Positions 1-10,426 are shown, counted from the stretch's first letter. The stretch: 64,000 nt of DNA from Sinorhizobium fredii (GCF_002944405.1 NZ_CP024307.1:206501-270500); one strand, 5' to 3'. Notes: generated by a model from the letters alone, not told the origin. Program-made: numbers and translations.

Positions 1-361
1 TGCGGTGGCCACGGCCGGCGCCGATCCCCGCTTCCGCGAGCGCGAAGCAGTCGGCGTCATTGGCGATCACCACAGGCAGATGCAGCGCTGCCTCGAGCTC
101 GGCCGCCAGTTCGCGGCCGTCGATGCAGGGTATGTTGGCGCATTTGATCCGCCGCGTTTCAGGGTCGATGACGCCGGTGATCGAGATCGCGACCCGATCG
201 GGAAGGCCGCCCGCCTCGTCGAGCACCGATTCCATCGTTTCGACGAAGCGGCGGAAATCGTTGAGCGGCGTCGTTCGGCGGGGCAGCGGGAAGATGCGCT
301 CCGACGAGTGGGTGATCGCGCCCTTGATCGCAGACCCGCCGATATCGAAAGAGACGATCAT
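1..361 (-). CDS. ROK-family sugar kinase / regulator, N-terminal part (cut by window edge)
   Basis: This is the first 120 codons of a gene that continues beyond base 1. The N-terminus has the ROK phosphate-binding motif DIGGSAIKGA at residues 6-15, and NDADCFALAEA appears around residues 101-111, as in ROK glucokinases and N-acetylglucosamine kinases. No DNA-binding domain precedes the kinase fold, so a sugar kinase is more likely than a NagC-type repressor. The substrate cannot be told. The ATG overlaps the stop codon of the upstream amidase (ATGA), which indicates translational coupling. Confidence 0.75.
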   Translation of the reverse strand, partial: MIVSFDIGGSAIKGAITHSSERIFPLPRRTTPLNDFRRFVETMESVLDEAGGLPDRVAISITGVIDPETRRIKCANIPCIDGRELAAELEAALHLPVVIANDADCFALAEAGIGAGRGHR

Positions 362-1719
362 GCCTCGCTCCGGATCAGCGCCTCGAGCGCCAGCGCGGCG
401 GCAAGCAGCCGGTCGTCCTGGTGGTGCGGTGCAGAGATGAGGAAGCCGACCGGCATGCCGGCGGCGCCGGTGCCGCAGGGAATGGAGATGCCACAGAAGT
501 CGAGGAAATTGCCGATCGACGTGTTGCGCAGCGTCTTCGCGTTCACCTTGAAGAACAGATCGTCGTCGGCAAGCAGCGGGTCGATCGGCGGTGCCACATG
601 CGGCAGCGTCGGATGGGCGATCAGTTCGCCGGGCTTAAGGCTCTCGAGGGTCGCGTGGATCAACCGGTCGCGGGCGTTGAGGAGGGCGATATAGTCGCTG
701 ACGGCGATTTTTTCACCGAGGCGCGTACGGACGACGACGCGCGGGTCCATGCGGGCGGCATCCGGCCCGGCAAGCCGCTCGCGGTGCAGCGCGTAGGCTT
801 CGGCGTTCACCAGGGCGCCGTGGCGGGCAGTCAGCTCGAAGATCGCGGCAAAGCTCGGGAAGGCCTGGCGCCGCACCCGGACGCCGGCTGCCTCGAGTCT
901 CTTGATCGCCGCCTCGAAGGCAGCGACCACCTCGGCCTCCGCCTCGTCGAAGACGATCGTCTCCGGGATGACGAGCGAAAGATCGGCAAGCTCGGCGCGG
1001 CGGATAACCGGCGCCGTCATGCCGTGCATGGCCGCATCCGCCCAGACGGCGTCCTGCACGCTGTGGCAGAGGGGTCCCAGCGAATCGAGACTCTGGGCGA
1101 GCGGAAAGACGCCCTTCATCACATAGCGTCCGCGCGTCGCCTTGTAGCCGACAATGCCGGTCATTGCCGCCGGAATACGCACCGAACCGCCGGTGTCGGT
1201 GCCGATCGCCAGCGGCACGAGCCCGGCGGCGACCGCCGCGGCCGCGCCGGACGACGAGCCCCCGGGAATGCGGCGCACGTCCGTCGAGGCTGGATTGCGG
1301 GGCGTGCCGTAATGCGGATTGATGCCGAGCCCTGAAAAGGCGAACTCGCTCATATTGGTGCGGCCGACGCTCACCATGCCGGCGCTGCCGACCGCGGCGA
1401 CGACCGCCGCGTCTGAAGAAGCCGGCGCATTGTCCTTGAGCACGACCGAGCCTGCGGCCGTGATGCTGCCGGCAACATCGAAGAGATCCTTCCAGGCGAC
1501 CGGCAAGCCGTCCAAGAGGCCGCGGGAACGGCCGGCCTTGATCCGCTCGGAGGCCGCGTTCGCCTCGCGCGCCGCGCGGTCTCGCGTCAGCCCGACGAAG
1601 ATCGACTGGTCCGCATGTCCTTCGATCCGCGTCAGCGTATCCTCTGTGAGCGCGAGGGAATCCAATTGTCCCGACTGTACGAGAACAGCGAGGCTGGCGA
1701 GCGTCTTGTGCTGGGTCAT
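358..1719 (-). CDS. Amidase-signature family amidase
   Basis: A 453-residue amidase-signature enzyme, expected to hydrolyse an amide with a Ser-cisSer-Lys triad. The lysine is K77 in WKDLFD. The serine-rich signature GGSSSG is at 153-158, and GTDTGGSVRIP at 173-183 carries S179. Length and motifs fit the amidase/GatA superfamily. There is no gatB or gatC nearby, so it is probably not the tRNA amidotransferase subunit. It overlaps the downstream ROK gene by four bases, so the two form an operon. The natural substrate is unknown. Confidence 0.85.
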   Translation of the reverse strand: MTQHKTLASLAVLVQSGQLDSLALTEDTLTRIEGHADQSIFVGLTRDRAAREANAASERIKAGRSRGLLDGLPVAWKDLFDVAGSITAAGSVVLKDNAPASSDAAVVAAVGSAGMVSVGRTNMSEFAFSGLGINPHYGTPRNPASTDVRRIPGGSSSGAAAAVAAGLVPLAIGTDTGGSVRIPAAMTGIVGYKATRGRYVMKGVFPLAQSLDSLGPLCHSVQDAVWADAAMHGMTAPVIRRAELADLSLVIPETIVFDEAEAEVVAAFEAAIKRLEAAGVRVRRQAFPSFAAIFELTARHGALVNAEAYALHRERLAGPDAARMDPRVVVRTRLGEKIAVSDYIALLNARDRLIHATLESLKPGELIAHPTLPHVAPPIDPLLADDDLFFKVNAKTLRNTSIGNFLDFCGISIPCGTGAAGMPVGFLISAPHHQDDRLLAAALALEALIRSEA

Positions 1720-1915
1720 GGCTTCCCCCTGGTCGATTCACAGTCCGCCGCAACGGACCTGACTTGCTTCCGCTTTAGAATATCGCCGTCCATGGTGTTT
1801 GCCAGCGCCGGCCTATTGAATCGTAGTGCACCGCGAAGGAGTGCGGCGCAAGTGCCTTGCCGCGGGCGACGCGGCTGCCTACATCGAACCCACTTGTCCT
1901 TTATGGAGATCGATC

Positions 1916-2659
1916 ATGATCGTCGACTCGGCGCGGCTCGCCTCCGCCAATCTCTTTGCCGCCGAGACGCGCGCGGTTTTCTGGAAGGTCATCGCGCTCA
2001 CGCTGCTGGCGCTCGTCGCCCTCTGGTTTGCTATGCGCGAGCTGTTCGTCTGGCTGGCGCTGCCCTGGATCGACGTGCTGATGCCCGGCACGCCCGAATG
2101 GGCGGGCTGGATCACGTTCGTCGTCGGCATTTTCGCCAGCCTCGGCCTCGCTCTCGCCTTGGCGCTGCTGCTTGCTCCGGTGACAGCGCTGATCGCCGGC
2201 TTCTTTCTCGACGATGTCGCCGAGGTGGTCGAGAAGCGCGATTATCCGGCCGAGCCGCCGGGCACCCCGCTGCCGCTTGCCGAGGCGATGATAAGCTCGG
2301 TGAAGTTCCTCGGAGTCGTCATTCTCGGCAACATCGTCGCGCTCTTCCTGCTGCTGGTGCCGGGCATCAATCTCATCGCCTTCTTCCTGGTTAACGGCTA
2401 TCTGCTCGGCCGCGAATTCTTCGAATTTGCCGCCATGCGCCACCGCTCGCCGGCCGAGGCGCGGCTCTTCCGCGCCAAGCACCGGGCGACGGTGTTCCTT
2501 GCCGGCCTCGTGATCGCGGCCTTCCTGGCCGTGCCGTTCATCAACCTGCTGACGCCGCTGTTTGCCGCGGGCATGATGGTGCACCTGCACAAGAGGCTGT
2601 CGGCACGCGATCCCGGCTTTTCCGCGGTGAACGCCGTCGCAGCCGGGGCACGGGGCTGA
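1916..2659 (+). CDS. EI24 (CysZ-like) domain membrane protein
   Basis: A 247-residue integral membrane protein. Hydrophobic segments fall near residues 24-45, 62-95, 120-150 and 185-215, matching the EI24 domain family that includes the sulfate permease CysZ. The ATG at 1916 is preceded by GGAG about eight bases upstream; an in-frame start at 1826 is possible but has no ribosome-binding site. No cysteine-synthesis gene is adjacent, so sulfate transport is not supported by context. The slyX gene follows on the same strand. Confidence 0.7.
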   Translation: MIVDSARLASANLFAAETRAVFWKVIALTLLALVALWFAMRELFVWLALPWIDVLMPGTPEWAGWITFVVGIFASLGLALALALLLAPVTALIAGFFLDDVAEVVEKRDYPAEPPGTPLPLAEAMISSVKFLGVVILGNIVALFLLLVPGINLIAFFLVNGYLLGREFFEFAAMRHRSPAEARLFRAKHRATVFLAGLVIAAFLAVPFINLLTPLFAAGMMVHLHKRLSARDPGFSAVNAVAAGARG

Positions 2660-2727
2660 CTGCCATGCTTGACCGCGCAGCCAGGTTGGTCAATTTGCCC
2701 GTCGATAATAAAGAGATGGAGAAGCGC

Positions 2728-2937
2728 ATGAGCGACATGGAGAGCCGGATCGTTCATTTGGAAGAAACGGTGGCGCATCAGGCAAAAACCATCGAGGAGC
2801 TTTCCGACCAGCTTGCCGAGCAATGGAAGGTGGCCGAGCAGATGCGTGCCAAGCTCGACCGGCTGACTGAGCGTTTCCTGACCCTCGAGGAACAGGCGCG
2901 CGAGGCGATCCCGGTGACACGGCCGCCGCACTATTGA
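2728..2937 (+). CDS. slyX: SlyX family protein
   Basis: A 69-residue hydrophilic protein that is mostly one heptad-patterned helix, with leucines and valines at regular spacing through residues 5-50, and ends in the PPHY tail typical of SlyX. Its molecular function is not established. The ATG at 2728 was preferred over 2665 because GGAG lies just upstream and the length then matches the family. It follows the EI24 gene and may be cotranscribed with it. Confidence 0.8.
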   Translation: MSDMESRIVHLEETVAHQAKTIEELSDQLAEQWKVAEQMRAKLDRLTERFLTLEEQAREAIPVTRPPHY

Positions 2938-2945
2938 GACGGGCA

Positions 2946-2978
2946 GCAAAAAGCCGCCGGCTCTTGCGAACCGGCGGC
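2946..2978 (-). terminator. Rho-independent terminator of the BMP gene
   Basis: An 8-bp GC stem (GCCGCCGG, 2953-2960, paired with 2971-2978) with a 10-base loop is followed on the minus strand by five T residues. It lies 20 bases beyond the stop of the minus-strand gene at 2998. On the plus strand it also sits just after slyX but has no T-run in that direction. Confidence 0.8.
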
Positions 2979-2997
2979 CTTGCGAATGTCTTGCCGA

Positions 2998-3990
2998 TCA
3001 GTACGGGCAGGTCTCGTCCGTCATGTAGTCGTGCACCTGTACCTTGCCGGAGATGATATCGGCCTTCACCTTTTCCACCGCATCGAGCATTTCCGGCGTG
3101 ATCAGCGGCTTGTTGTGCTCGTCGAGCGCGTAGCCGACGCCGTCCTCCTTGAGGCCGAGATTGGAGATGCCGAACTCGAACTTGTCGTCCTTAGCCGCCG
3201 TGAAGGCGTCATAGACGGCGACGTCGACTCGCTTCAGCATCGAGGTCAGCACCTTGCCCGGCTGCAGCATGTTCTGGTTGGAGTCGACGCCGATGCCGAG
3301 CTTGCCCGCATCCGCCGCCGCCTGAAGCACGCCGACGCCGGTGCCGCCGGCGGCGTGATAGACGACGTCCGCGCCCTGGTCGATCTGCGACTTGGCGATT
3401 TCACCGCCCTTGACCGGATCGTTCCAGGCGTCCGGCGTCGTGCCCGTATAGGCTTCGAGCACCTTGACGTCTCCGCCGACAGACTTGGCGCCGCCGACAT
3501 AGCCGCAGGCGAATTTGTGGATCAGCGGGATATCCATGCCGCCGACGAATCCGACAGTCTTCGACTTGGAGGCGAGCCCGGCGAGCACGCCGACGAGATA
3601 GGAGCCTTCCTGTTCCTTGAAGACGATCGATTTGACGTTCGGCTTCTCGACCACCATGTCGATGATGGCGAACTTCGTATCCGGATATTCCGCAGCGATC
3701 TTTTCGAGCGATGCGGCCCAGTTGAAGCCGGCCATGACGATCGGGCTATTGCCGTCGCTGGCGAAGCGGCGCAGCGCCTGTTCGCGCTGGGCATCATTGG
3801 CGATCTCGAATTCGCGGTATTCGATGCCCGATTCGGCCTTGAACTTTTCTGCGCCGTTGAAGGCCGCTTCGTTGAAGGATTTGTCGAACTTGCCGCCGAG
3901 ATCGTAGATGAGCGCCGGCTTGACGTCGGCGGCCAGTGCCGTCGCAGACATCATCGAGAAAGCAAAGAGACCGAGAATGGTTTTTTTCAT
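2998..3990 (-). CDS. BMP-family ABC transporter substrate-binding protein
   Basis: A 330-residue periplasmic binding protein of the BmpA/TmpC family, whose studied members bind nucleosides. The start at 3990 gives a clean Sec signal peptide (MKKTILGLFAFSMMSATALA, residues 1-20). The mature protein opens with the family pattern LIYDLGGKFDKSFNEAAFNG, and FVGGMDIPLIHKFACGY lies near the middle. No permease or ATPase gene is in the window, so its transporter partners must lie elsewhere. The ligand is inferred from the family only. Confidence 0.85.
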   Translation of the reverse strand: MKKTILGLFAFSMMSATALAADVKPALIYDLGGKFDKSFNEAAFNGAEKFKAESGIEYREFEIANDAQREQALRRFASDGNSPIVMAGFNWAASLEKIAAEYPDTKFAIIDMVVEKPNVKSIVFKEQEGSYLVGVLAGLASKSKTVGFVGGMDIPLIHKFACGYVGGAKSVGGDVKVLEAYTGTTPDAWNDPVKGGEIAKSQIDQGADVVYHAAGGTGVGVLQAAADAGKLGIGVDSNQNMLQPGKVLTSMLKRVDVAVYDAFTAAKDDKFEFGISNLGLKEDGVGYALDEHNKPLITPEMLDAVEKVKADIISGKVQVHDYMTDETCPY

Positions 3991-4142
3991 CTTGCAGCCC
4001 TGTTGTCGCAATTGGATCTTTTCGGGTTTTCCGCGGGCGGCGTGAGCCTTGCCTGCGGAGCCCGCCCCTCTTCTGTTTAAGGCTTGGGTGGCCGCATCCT
4101 TGCACGGCTTCTTCAAAAAAACATCCAAAATTTTTCAGATGG

Positions 4143-4179
4143 TAAAAAGCCGCCGGCCCGCTTTGGAGCGCTGGCGGCT
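4143..4179 (-). terminator. Rho-independent terminator of msrA
   Basis: The arms AGCCGCC (4148-4154) and GGCGGCT (4173-4179) pair, and on the minus strand the hairpin is followed by a run of five T residues. It lies 24 bases downstream of the msrA stop codon. Confidence 0.75.
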
Positions 4180-4202
4180 GGCGCAAGCGGACGGACTTCG
4201 CT

Positions 4203-4853
4203 TCAGCCGATCGGACAGCTGACGCCGGTGCCGCGCAGGCCGCAATAGCCGTCCGGATTCTTGGCGAGATATTGCTGGTGGTAGCCCTCGGCGAAATAGA
4301 ACGGGCCGGCAATTGCGATTTCCGTGGTGATCTCGCGGTCGTTATTGAAGGCCCTGAGCGCCCGCTTGAATGTATTGCGCGCTGCATTCGCTTCGGCAAG
4401 CTGCTCCTCGTCGAAGACATAGATGGCCGAGCGGTAGGTGGTGCCGATGTCGTTGCCCTGCCGCATCCCCTGTGTCGGGTCGTGCTCCTCGAAAAAGGTC
4501 TTGAGCAGGCGGCGGAGCGACAGTTTTTGCGGATCGTAGACGACCAGCACGACTTCGGCATGGCCGGTCAGCCCCGTCGTCGTCTCCTGATAGGTGGGGT
4601 TCGGCGTCAGTCCGCCGGAATAGCCGACGGCCGTCACGTGGACTCCGTGGATCTGCCAGAAGAGCCGCTCGGCGCCCCAGAAGCAACCCATGCCGAAAAG
4701 CACCTTCTTCATGCCCTCCGGGTAGGGGCCCTTCAGCGACCGGCCGGAGACGAAGTGCGTCGCAGCCGTCGGAATTTCCTCGGCGCGGCCGGCAAGCGCG
4801 GTCTCGGCGTCGGGCAGGATGTTCTTCTTGTTGAACATGTCGATCAGAAACAT
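4203..4853 (-). CDS. msrA: Peptide-methionine (S)-S-oxide reductase
   Basis: A 216-residue MsrA, which reduces the S-epimer of methionine sulfoxide in proteins. The active-site motif GCFWG places the catalytic cysteine at C57. Cysteines near the C-terminus (YCGLRG and SCPIG) are in the position of the resolving thiols. The ATG at 4853 is preceded by GGAAGGAG. It is followed on the minus strand by a terminator and has its own transcription unit or shares one with the small membrane protein upstream. Confidence 0.95.
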   Translation of the reverse strand: MFLIDMFNKKNILPDAETALAGRAEEIPTAATHFVSGRSLKGPYPEGMKKVLFGMGCFWGAERLFWQIHGVHVTAVGYSGGLTPNPTYQETTTGLTGHAEVVLVVYDPQKLSLRRLLKTFFEEHDPTQGMRQGNDIGTTYRSAIYVFDEEQLAEANAARNTFKRALRAFNNDREITTEIAIAGPFYFAEGYHQQYLAKNPDGYCGLRGTGVSCPIG

Positions 4854-4896
4854 CTGCGGCTCCTTCCGATGACCGAAAGCGTTGAGCGGCGCGGAT

Positions 4897-5214
4897 TCAG
4901 GCCGCAAAGCGCCCGGCGGCCGGCTTCTTCTTGTATCCCGCCATCCACAGGACCAGCGCGACGACGACCATGACGGCGAAGGCCGGCTGCATGAAGATCC
5001 AGTGCAGGGCGGTCAGCCAGATGGCCGGCCCCGCATCGGTCCGCTGCAGCGATTGCACCCAGTTGAGCGCATCCGGCCCGAGCAGCCCGATCCCTTCCGC
5101 AAGCGGCGTCAGCACTGGCTCGGAGGCGGCCACCGACTGGATCGAATCGATGGTGCCCGCAAGCACCGCGGCCATCAGCGCGACGAAGCTTGCAAAGCGC
5201 AGCAAGAGCCGCAT
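4897..5214 (-). CDS. Small membrane protein of unknown function
   Basis: A 105-residue protein that I do not recognise. Residues 1-20 form a signal-like or membrane segment, a second hydrophobic stretch covers about 70-92, and the tail is basic ([10 protein letters not shown]). It lies 43 bases upstream of msrA on the same strand, so cotranscription is plausible. No catalytic motif is visible. Confidence 0.65.
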   Translation of the reverse strand: MRLLLRFASFVALMAAVLAGTIDSIQSVAASEPVLTPLAEGIGLLGPDALNWVQSLQRTDAGPAIWLTALHWIFMQPAFAVMVVVALVLWMAGYKKKPAAGRFAA

Positions 5215-5381
5215 TCACCCTCCTTGGCCGGGTTCGCCCCTTAAAGCCTGTCGATCGTTTCCAGCCGCCCCATTCCCGCTCGGCGTGTCTTATGGAAAGA
5301 GATAGGCTCGCCGCCGGACGAGCGCAATGGCGGAGCGCGCCACAACATCTCACGCAATGTCAACAATCTGTCAGAAACCAG

Positions 5382-5409
5382 TTGATCCGCCGCCAATCAT
5401 CAGTATATA
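5382..5409 (+). promoter_or_regulatory. Candidate promoter for tRNA-Ser
   Basis: TTGATC at 5382-5387 and TATATA at 5404-5409 are 16 bases apart and lie about 85 bases upstream of the tRNA. This is a visual match to a housekeeping sigma promoter and could be chance. Confidence 0.35.
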
Positions 5410-5493
5410 TCGCGCCCGTCCGCCGGTTTTGCCGGCGGCACGGTGGAGTTCACTCCCCCATCCAGCCGGAGTGACCAACGGCTGCAGACGGAT

Positions 5494-5583
5494 GGACAGG
5501 TGGCCGAGTGGTTGAAGGCGCACGCCTGGAACGCGTGTATACGTGAAAGCGTATCGAGGGTTCGAATCCCTCTCTGTCCGCCA
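5494..5583 (+). tRNA. tRNA-Ser (anticodon GGA)
   Basis: A 90-base class II tRNA with encoded CCA. The acceptor arm GGACAGG pairs with the bases before discriminator G5580. The anticodon stem is CACGC/GCGTG around loop CTGGAAC, with anticodon GGA at 5528-5530, reading UCC and UCU. A long variable arm and GGTTCGAATCC T-loop are present. No integrase or attachment-site duplication is seen beside it. Confidence 0.97.
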
Positions 5584-5689
5584 TATTTTCCTTTGTGATC
5601 CTCAGCGCCCGCCCCGCCGGATGTTCGCGTGACAGCGGCACCGACCCGTGGCATAGGGGTGCCCGCAACCCCACCGAGCCGTCCCCCAC

Positions 5690-7312
<1,623 letters not shown>

Positions 7313-7349
7313 GGTTCTGCTGGCGTCGACGGGATCGCTGCAGGGCAGC

Positions 7350-8066
7350 TCACTCCTGTTGCGGCGGCTCGACCGGATCCAGAATATCCGCCGCGTCATA
7401 TTTCGGCGAACCGACCTTGCGGTCGATCGGCCACATGGTCATCAGCTCCGCCGGAAACGGCCTCATCAGCTCCGCCGGATCCGCTTCCGGCGAAAGCCAG
7501 CGTTCATAGTCTTGTCCGTGCAGGATCACCGGCATGCGGTCGTGGATCTCGGCGATCATCTCGTTTGCCGGACAGGTGATGACGCAGAAGGTGCGGATGT
7601 CCTCGTCGGTTTCCGGGTCGCGCCAGGTATCCCAGAGGCCGGCAAGCGCGAAGGGCTCGCCGGATTTCATGGCGATCGCGTAGGGCTGCTTGTTCTTGCC
7701 GGTGCCGTAAATGTCCTTCCACTCGAAGAAGCCGTCGACCGGGATCAGGCAGCGGCGCCGGCGATAGGCGTCTTTGAACAGGCCGACGGTCGAAATCCCT
7801 TCCGAGCGCGCATTGATCGGCGGCGGCCGGCCCGGCTGCGTTTTCGCAAAGCGCGGGATCAGCCCCCAGCGGGCGCTCGCGAAGCTCGGGCCGAACACGT
7901 CGGGGTCGCGTATCACCTCGGTGACGATGATCGGATAGTAAAGCGACGGCGCGCCGTTATAACGCGGGAACTGGTTGGCCATCCCCTCGACCGCTTCCCG
8001 CTCGGCAAAGGAGAATTCGCGCAACAGACCGTCGAGATTGCTCTTGATATAGACCCGCCCGCACAT
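7350..8066 (-). CDS. SOS response-associated peptidase (SRAP, YedK/HMCES type)
   Basis: A 238-residue SRAP protein, expected to crosslink covalently to abasic sites in single-stranded DNA and shield them. The start at 8066 gives MCGR, so the catalytic cysteine becomes Cys2 after methionine removal. Other family hallmarks are NARSE, the glutamate in GFFEW, and HDRMPVIL with the conserved histidine. It is convergent with the ABC-F gene. No LexA-type box was identified. Confidence 0.92.
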   Translation of the reverse strand: MCGRVYIKSNLDGLLREFSFAEREAVEGMANQFPRYNGAPSLYYPIIVTEVIRDPDVFGPSFASARWGLIPRFAKTQPGRPPPINARSEGISTVGLFKDAYRRRRCLIPVDGFFEWKDIYGTGKNKQPYAIAMKSGEPFALAGLWDTWRDPETDEDIRTFCVITCPANEMIAEIHDRMPVILHGQDYERWLSPEADPAELMRPFPAELMTMWPIDRKVGSPKYDAADILDPVEPPQQE

Positions 8067-8136
8067 CGCCTCGCCCTCTCTCAAAGCAAAGGTATCGCGC
8101 CGGTCTGCGAGGTCAATGACGATGGCCGCACGCCGT

Positions 8137-8580
8137 TCAGGGTTCGACGAAGGCCTTGATGTTCTGGGCCTGGATTTCCCATCCCTTCTCGTTGCTGCAG
8201 ATCACTTCCTCGCGCCGCTCCTGCGGCAGGGAGCCGAAGCCCGATTCGGTGATCGTCAGATGCGTACCCTTTGTCGTCGGTTTGAGGTGGAATTCGACGC
8301 GCGTCGAAGGTGCATTCGAAACGTCGGCATTCGGATCCTCTGAATGCGGCCAGCGAAAGGCGAAGAGCTGCGACGGCTCCATTCGCTCTGTCACCGAGGT
8401 CCATTTGATGCCCTCGTGGCCGGGATAGGTGATTTCGCCGGTGGTGACCTGACCGACCACGAAGGGCCCGTCGAGCTTGACGCGAAACCATTCGCCGAAG
8501 GCCTCGTGATCGGTGAGCGCACGCCACACCCTCTCGACCGGAGCCGCCAGTTCGATGCGCTTTTCGATGCTGTCCTTCAT
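8137..8580 (-). CDS. SRPBCC / AHSA1-type protein
   Basis: A 147-residue protein with the START-like fold of the Aha1 C-terminal family. It opens with KRIELAAPVERVWRALTDHE, has a WFRVKLDGPF stretch, and ends with an amphipathic helix. Members bind hydrophobic ligands or act as stress proteins; no ligand can be assigned. It lies between the SRAP and BON genes on the same strand, with gaps too large to prove one operon. Confidence 0.75.
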   Translation of the reverse strand: MKDSIEKRIELAAPVERVWRALTDHEAFGEWFRVKLDGPFVVGQVTTGEITYPGHEGIKWTSVTERMEPSQLFAFRWPHSEDPNADVSNAPSTRVEFHLKPTTKGTHLTITESGFGSLPQERREEVICSNEKGWEIQAQNIKAFVEP

Positions 8581-8608
8581 GCTCTGCCCTCCGCTCCCCT
8601 TGTGCTGC

Positions 8609-8884
8609 TCAGCCCGCCGCTTCGCCGGGTCGCGCCGTCAGCCGGTTCTCGACGCTCTGGACGCCGATCACCGAGGCCGCCGCCTCGCCGGCGCAGGCAA
8701 TGTCCGCTTCGCGCGCCACCGTTCCGGACAGGACAACCATATTGCCGAGGGCGATCACGTCCATGTCGCTCGTGTCTATGAAAGTCGCGTAGCGGAGGAA
8801 GCGCAAGACCTTCTGCGCCAGATCGTCATCGGTCAGATGCGGGTCGTCGTCCTTGTGCGAATAGATCGGATGCTCGCTCGACAT
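8609..8884 (-). CDS. BON domain protein
   Basis: A 91-residue protein that is essentially one BON domain: a helix at about 20-35, then VIALGNMVVLSGTV and a second helix ending in GVQSVENRLTA. BON domains bind membranes or polymers, often in OsmY-like stress proteins. No signal peptide is present, so it is probably cytoplasmic. It is first in a minus-strand row with the SRPBCC gene, 28 bases apart. Confidence 0.75.
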   Translation of the reverse strand: MSSEHPIYSHKDDDPHLTDDDLAQKVLRFLRYATFIDTSDMDVIALGNMVVLSGTVAREADIACAGEAAASVIGVQSVENRLTARPGEAAG

Positions 8885-9008
8885 TCTTTTGACCCCGTCC
8901 CCAAGCGCAACGCTTTGTGACGGCTGAATGTTCCGGGTGTAAATGGTCGCAGCCGGCGGCCTTTTCTTAACGGTGTCGCGCGCCCTAATCCGGTACGGTT
9001 GAAGGGAG

Positions 9009-9121
9009 CATGCACTACAGCGCCGCGCGTCTTATCAGACGCGCAAAGGTCGCTGTAGCACTTTGAATTGCTGCATGGCTTTGTCCTTAAATCGAGGTCG
9101 ATTTAAGGAGACATGCAGTAG
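9009..9121 (+). repeat. Two-hairpin intergenic repeat, copy 1 (RIME1-like)
   Basis: Hairpin one pairs CTACAGCG (9015-9022) with CGCTGTAG (9051-9058) and has an inner GCGCGTC/GACGCGC stem. Hairpin two pairs CTGCATG (9071-9077) with CATGCAG (9112-9118) and TCCTTAAATCGA with its complement inside. Near-identical copies lie at 22424-22530 and 39772-39877. The form matches the Rhizobium RIME1 elements as I recall them. It occupies the 394-base gap between the divergent BON and AEC genes; no gene is seen in the rest of that gap. Confidence 0.85.
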
Positions 9122-9278
9122 GCCGCTGCCTTGCCTCCACCGTCAAAACGGGTCTATGCGTCGGTCTGTCTGCATGAATCACAAATGCGCGGCTCCGGGC
9201 GCGCTCCCCTCCGACCCGCTCTCGGGAACCGATCGCAATCAATCGGTTCAAGCCGAACTGTCGTGATAAGGCTCGCGC

Positions 9279-10223
9279 ATGTCCGAAGTCTTTTTGAATG
9301 TGCTCCCGATCTTCGTGCTGATCCTCACCGGCTGGCTGATCGTGAAATTCGGCTATCTGAAGCCGGCCGTTGGCGAGGCGCTGGGCGACTTCGTCTTCCG
9401 GGTTGCCGTGCCGGTCCTTCTGTTCCGCACCATCGCCGAGGCGGATTTCAAGGAGGGGTCGCCCTGGCCGCTCTGGGTCGCCTATTTCTCCGGCGTCGCC
9501 GTCACCTGGACCATCGGCCATCTGGCCGCGACGCTCGGCTTCGGCCGCGACCAGCGCATGGGCGTGCTGGCCGGCGTCTCCTCGGCGTTTGCCAACACGG
9601 TCTTCATCGGCCTGCCCTTGGTGTCCCGGGTGGTGGGGGAGGAGGGGATCGTCGCACTTTCCATCCTGCTTTCGGTGCATCTGCCGGTGATGATGATCGC
9701 CGGGACCGTGATGATGGACCGCGCCGACCAGAAGGTGAGCGGCCGGCCGCGGCAGAGCCTATTCAAGCTTTTAGCCGGGGTGGGCCGCAATCTCGCCCGC
9801 AATCCTCTGGTGATCGGGCTTGCCTTAGGAGCGCTCTTCCATCTTCTCGGCCAGCCGCTCGGCGGTCCGGCCAAGATCGTGGTCGATCAGCTTGCAGGCG
9901 TCGCCGCCCCAGCAGCACTCGTCTCGATCGGCATGGCGCTCGACAAATACGGGCTCGCCGGCAATACCGGCCTCGCCGCCGTCACCAGCACGCTGAAGCT
10001 CGTCGTGCTGCCGGGCGCCGTCTTCGCCGCCTGCCATCTCCTGGGCCTGAGCGACAGTTGGACCGCCGCCCTGGTCCTGACGTCTTCCGTGCCGACCGGC
10101 GTCAATGCCTGGCTGATCGCCAACCACTTCAATGTCGGCCACGGCCTCGCCTCCTCGACCATCACGCTGACCACGGCGCTTGGCGTCGTGAGCGTTTCGG
10201 CCTGGGCCTATCTGTTGATGTAA
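9279..10223 (+). CDS. AEC-family (auxin efflux carrier type) transporter
   Basis: A 314-residue inner-membrane carrier with about ten hydrophobic segments split by a charged loop near residues 145-165, the layout of the AEC/membrane transport protein family. FANTVFIGLPL near residue 105 and SVPTGVNAWLIA near residue 275 are family-like crossover motifs. Bacterial relatives move malate, malonate or other small organic acids; the substrate here is unknown. It is monocistronic, flanked by repeats on both sides. Confidence 0.85.
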   Translation: MSEVFLNVLPIFVLILTGWLIVKFGYLKPAVGEALGDFVFRVAVPVLLFRTIAEADFKEGSPWPLWVAYFSGVAVTWTIGHLAATLGFGRDQRMGVLAGVSSAFANTVFIGLPLVSRVVGEEGIVALSILLSVHLPVMMIAGTVMMDRADQKVSGRPRQSLFKLLAGVGRNLARNPLVIGLALGALFHLLGQPLGGPAKIVVDQLAGVAAPAALVSIGMALDKYGLAGNTGLAAVTSTLKLVVLPGAVFAACHLLGLSDSWTAALVLTSSVPTGVNAWLIANHFNVGHGLASSTITLTTALGVVSVSAWAYLLM

Positions 10224-10251
10224 TGTAGGTTTTCGCGCTCGCGCTTGCCGC

Positions 10252-10406
10252 TCATCCCGCTGCCGCGACCTTCTCCCCGCAGGCTGGGAGAAGGGGTATG
10301 CCGCACCGGACGAGCCTACTCCTGCATGCGGCGAGAGGGTTCAAGCCGGCGCGGCATCGTCCCTTCTCCCCGTACAAACGAGAGAAGGTCGCGGCAGCGG
10401 GGTGAG
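10252..10406. repeat. Palindromic mosaic element
   Basis: The end arms at 10252-10276 and 10382-10406 are inverted copies with the core CCGCTGCCGCGACCTTCTC. Inside, two smaller hairpins occur (CCTTCTCCC/GGGAGAAGG near 10270-10296 and a similar pair near 10360-10388). It fills the space between the convergent AEC and ilvE genes and resembles the mosaic palindromes common in rhizobial intergenic DNA. No second copy of this arm was found in the window. Confidence 0.7.
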
Positions 10407-10426
10407 GGCTCGGAGCCACCGTTTCG

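Noticed and set aside
5420..5438. CCGCCGG/CCGGCGG hairpin upstream of tRNA-Ser
   Set aside because: No T-run on either strand and no gene end at the right distance, so a terminator call is not supported.
5494..5583. tRNA-Ser as an integration site for a genomic island
   Set aside because: Flanking genes are core-type, with no integrase and no visible repeat of the tRNA 3' end within the window.
5450..5654. Minus-strand protein ends overlapping tRNA-Ser that resemble database entries ending in [15 protein letters not shown]
   Set aside because: The reading frames are antisense to the tRNA. This is a well-known annotation artefact of tRNA genes, not a protein.
9063..9266. A 67-codon frame starting within the repeat at 9009-9121
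   Set aside because: It starts in the repeat, has no family resemblance and is preceded by no clear ribosome-binding site.
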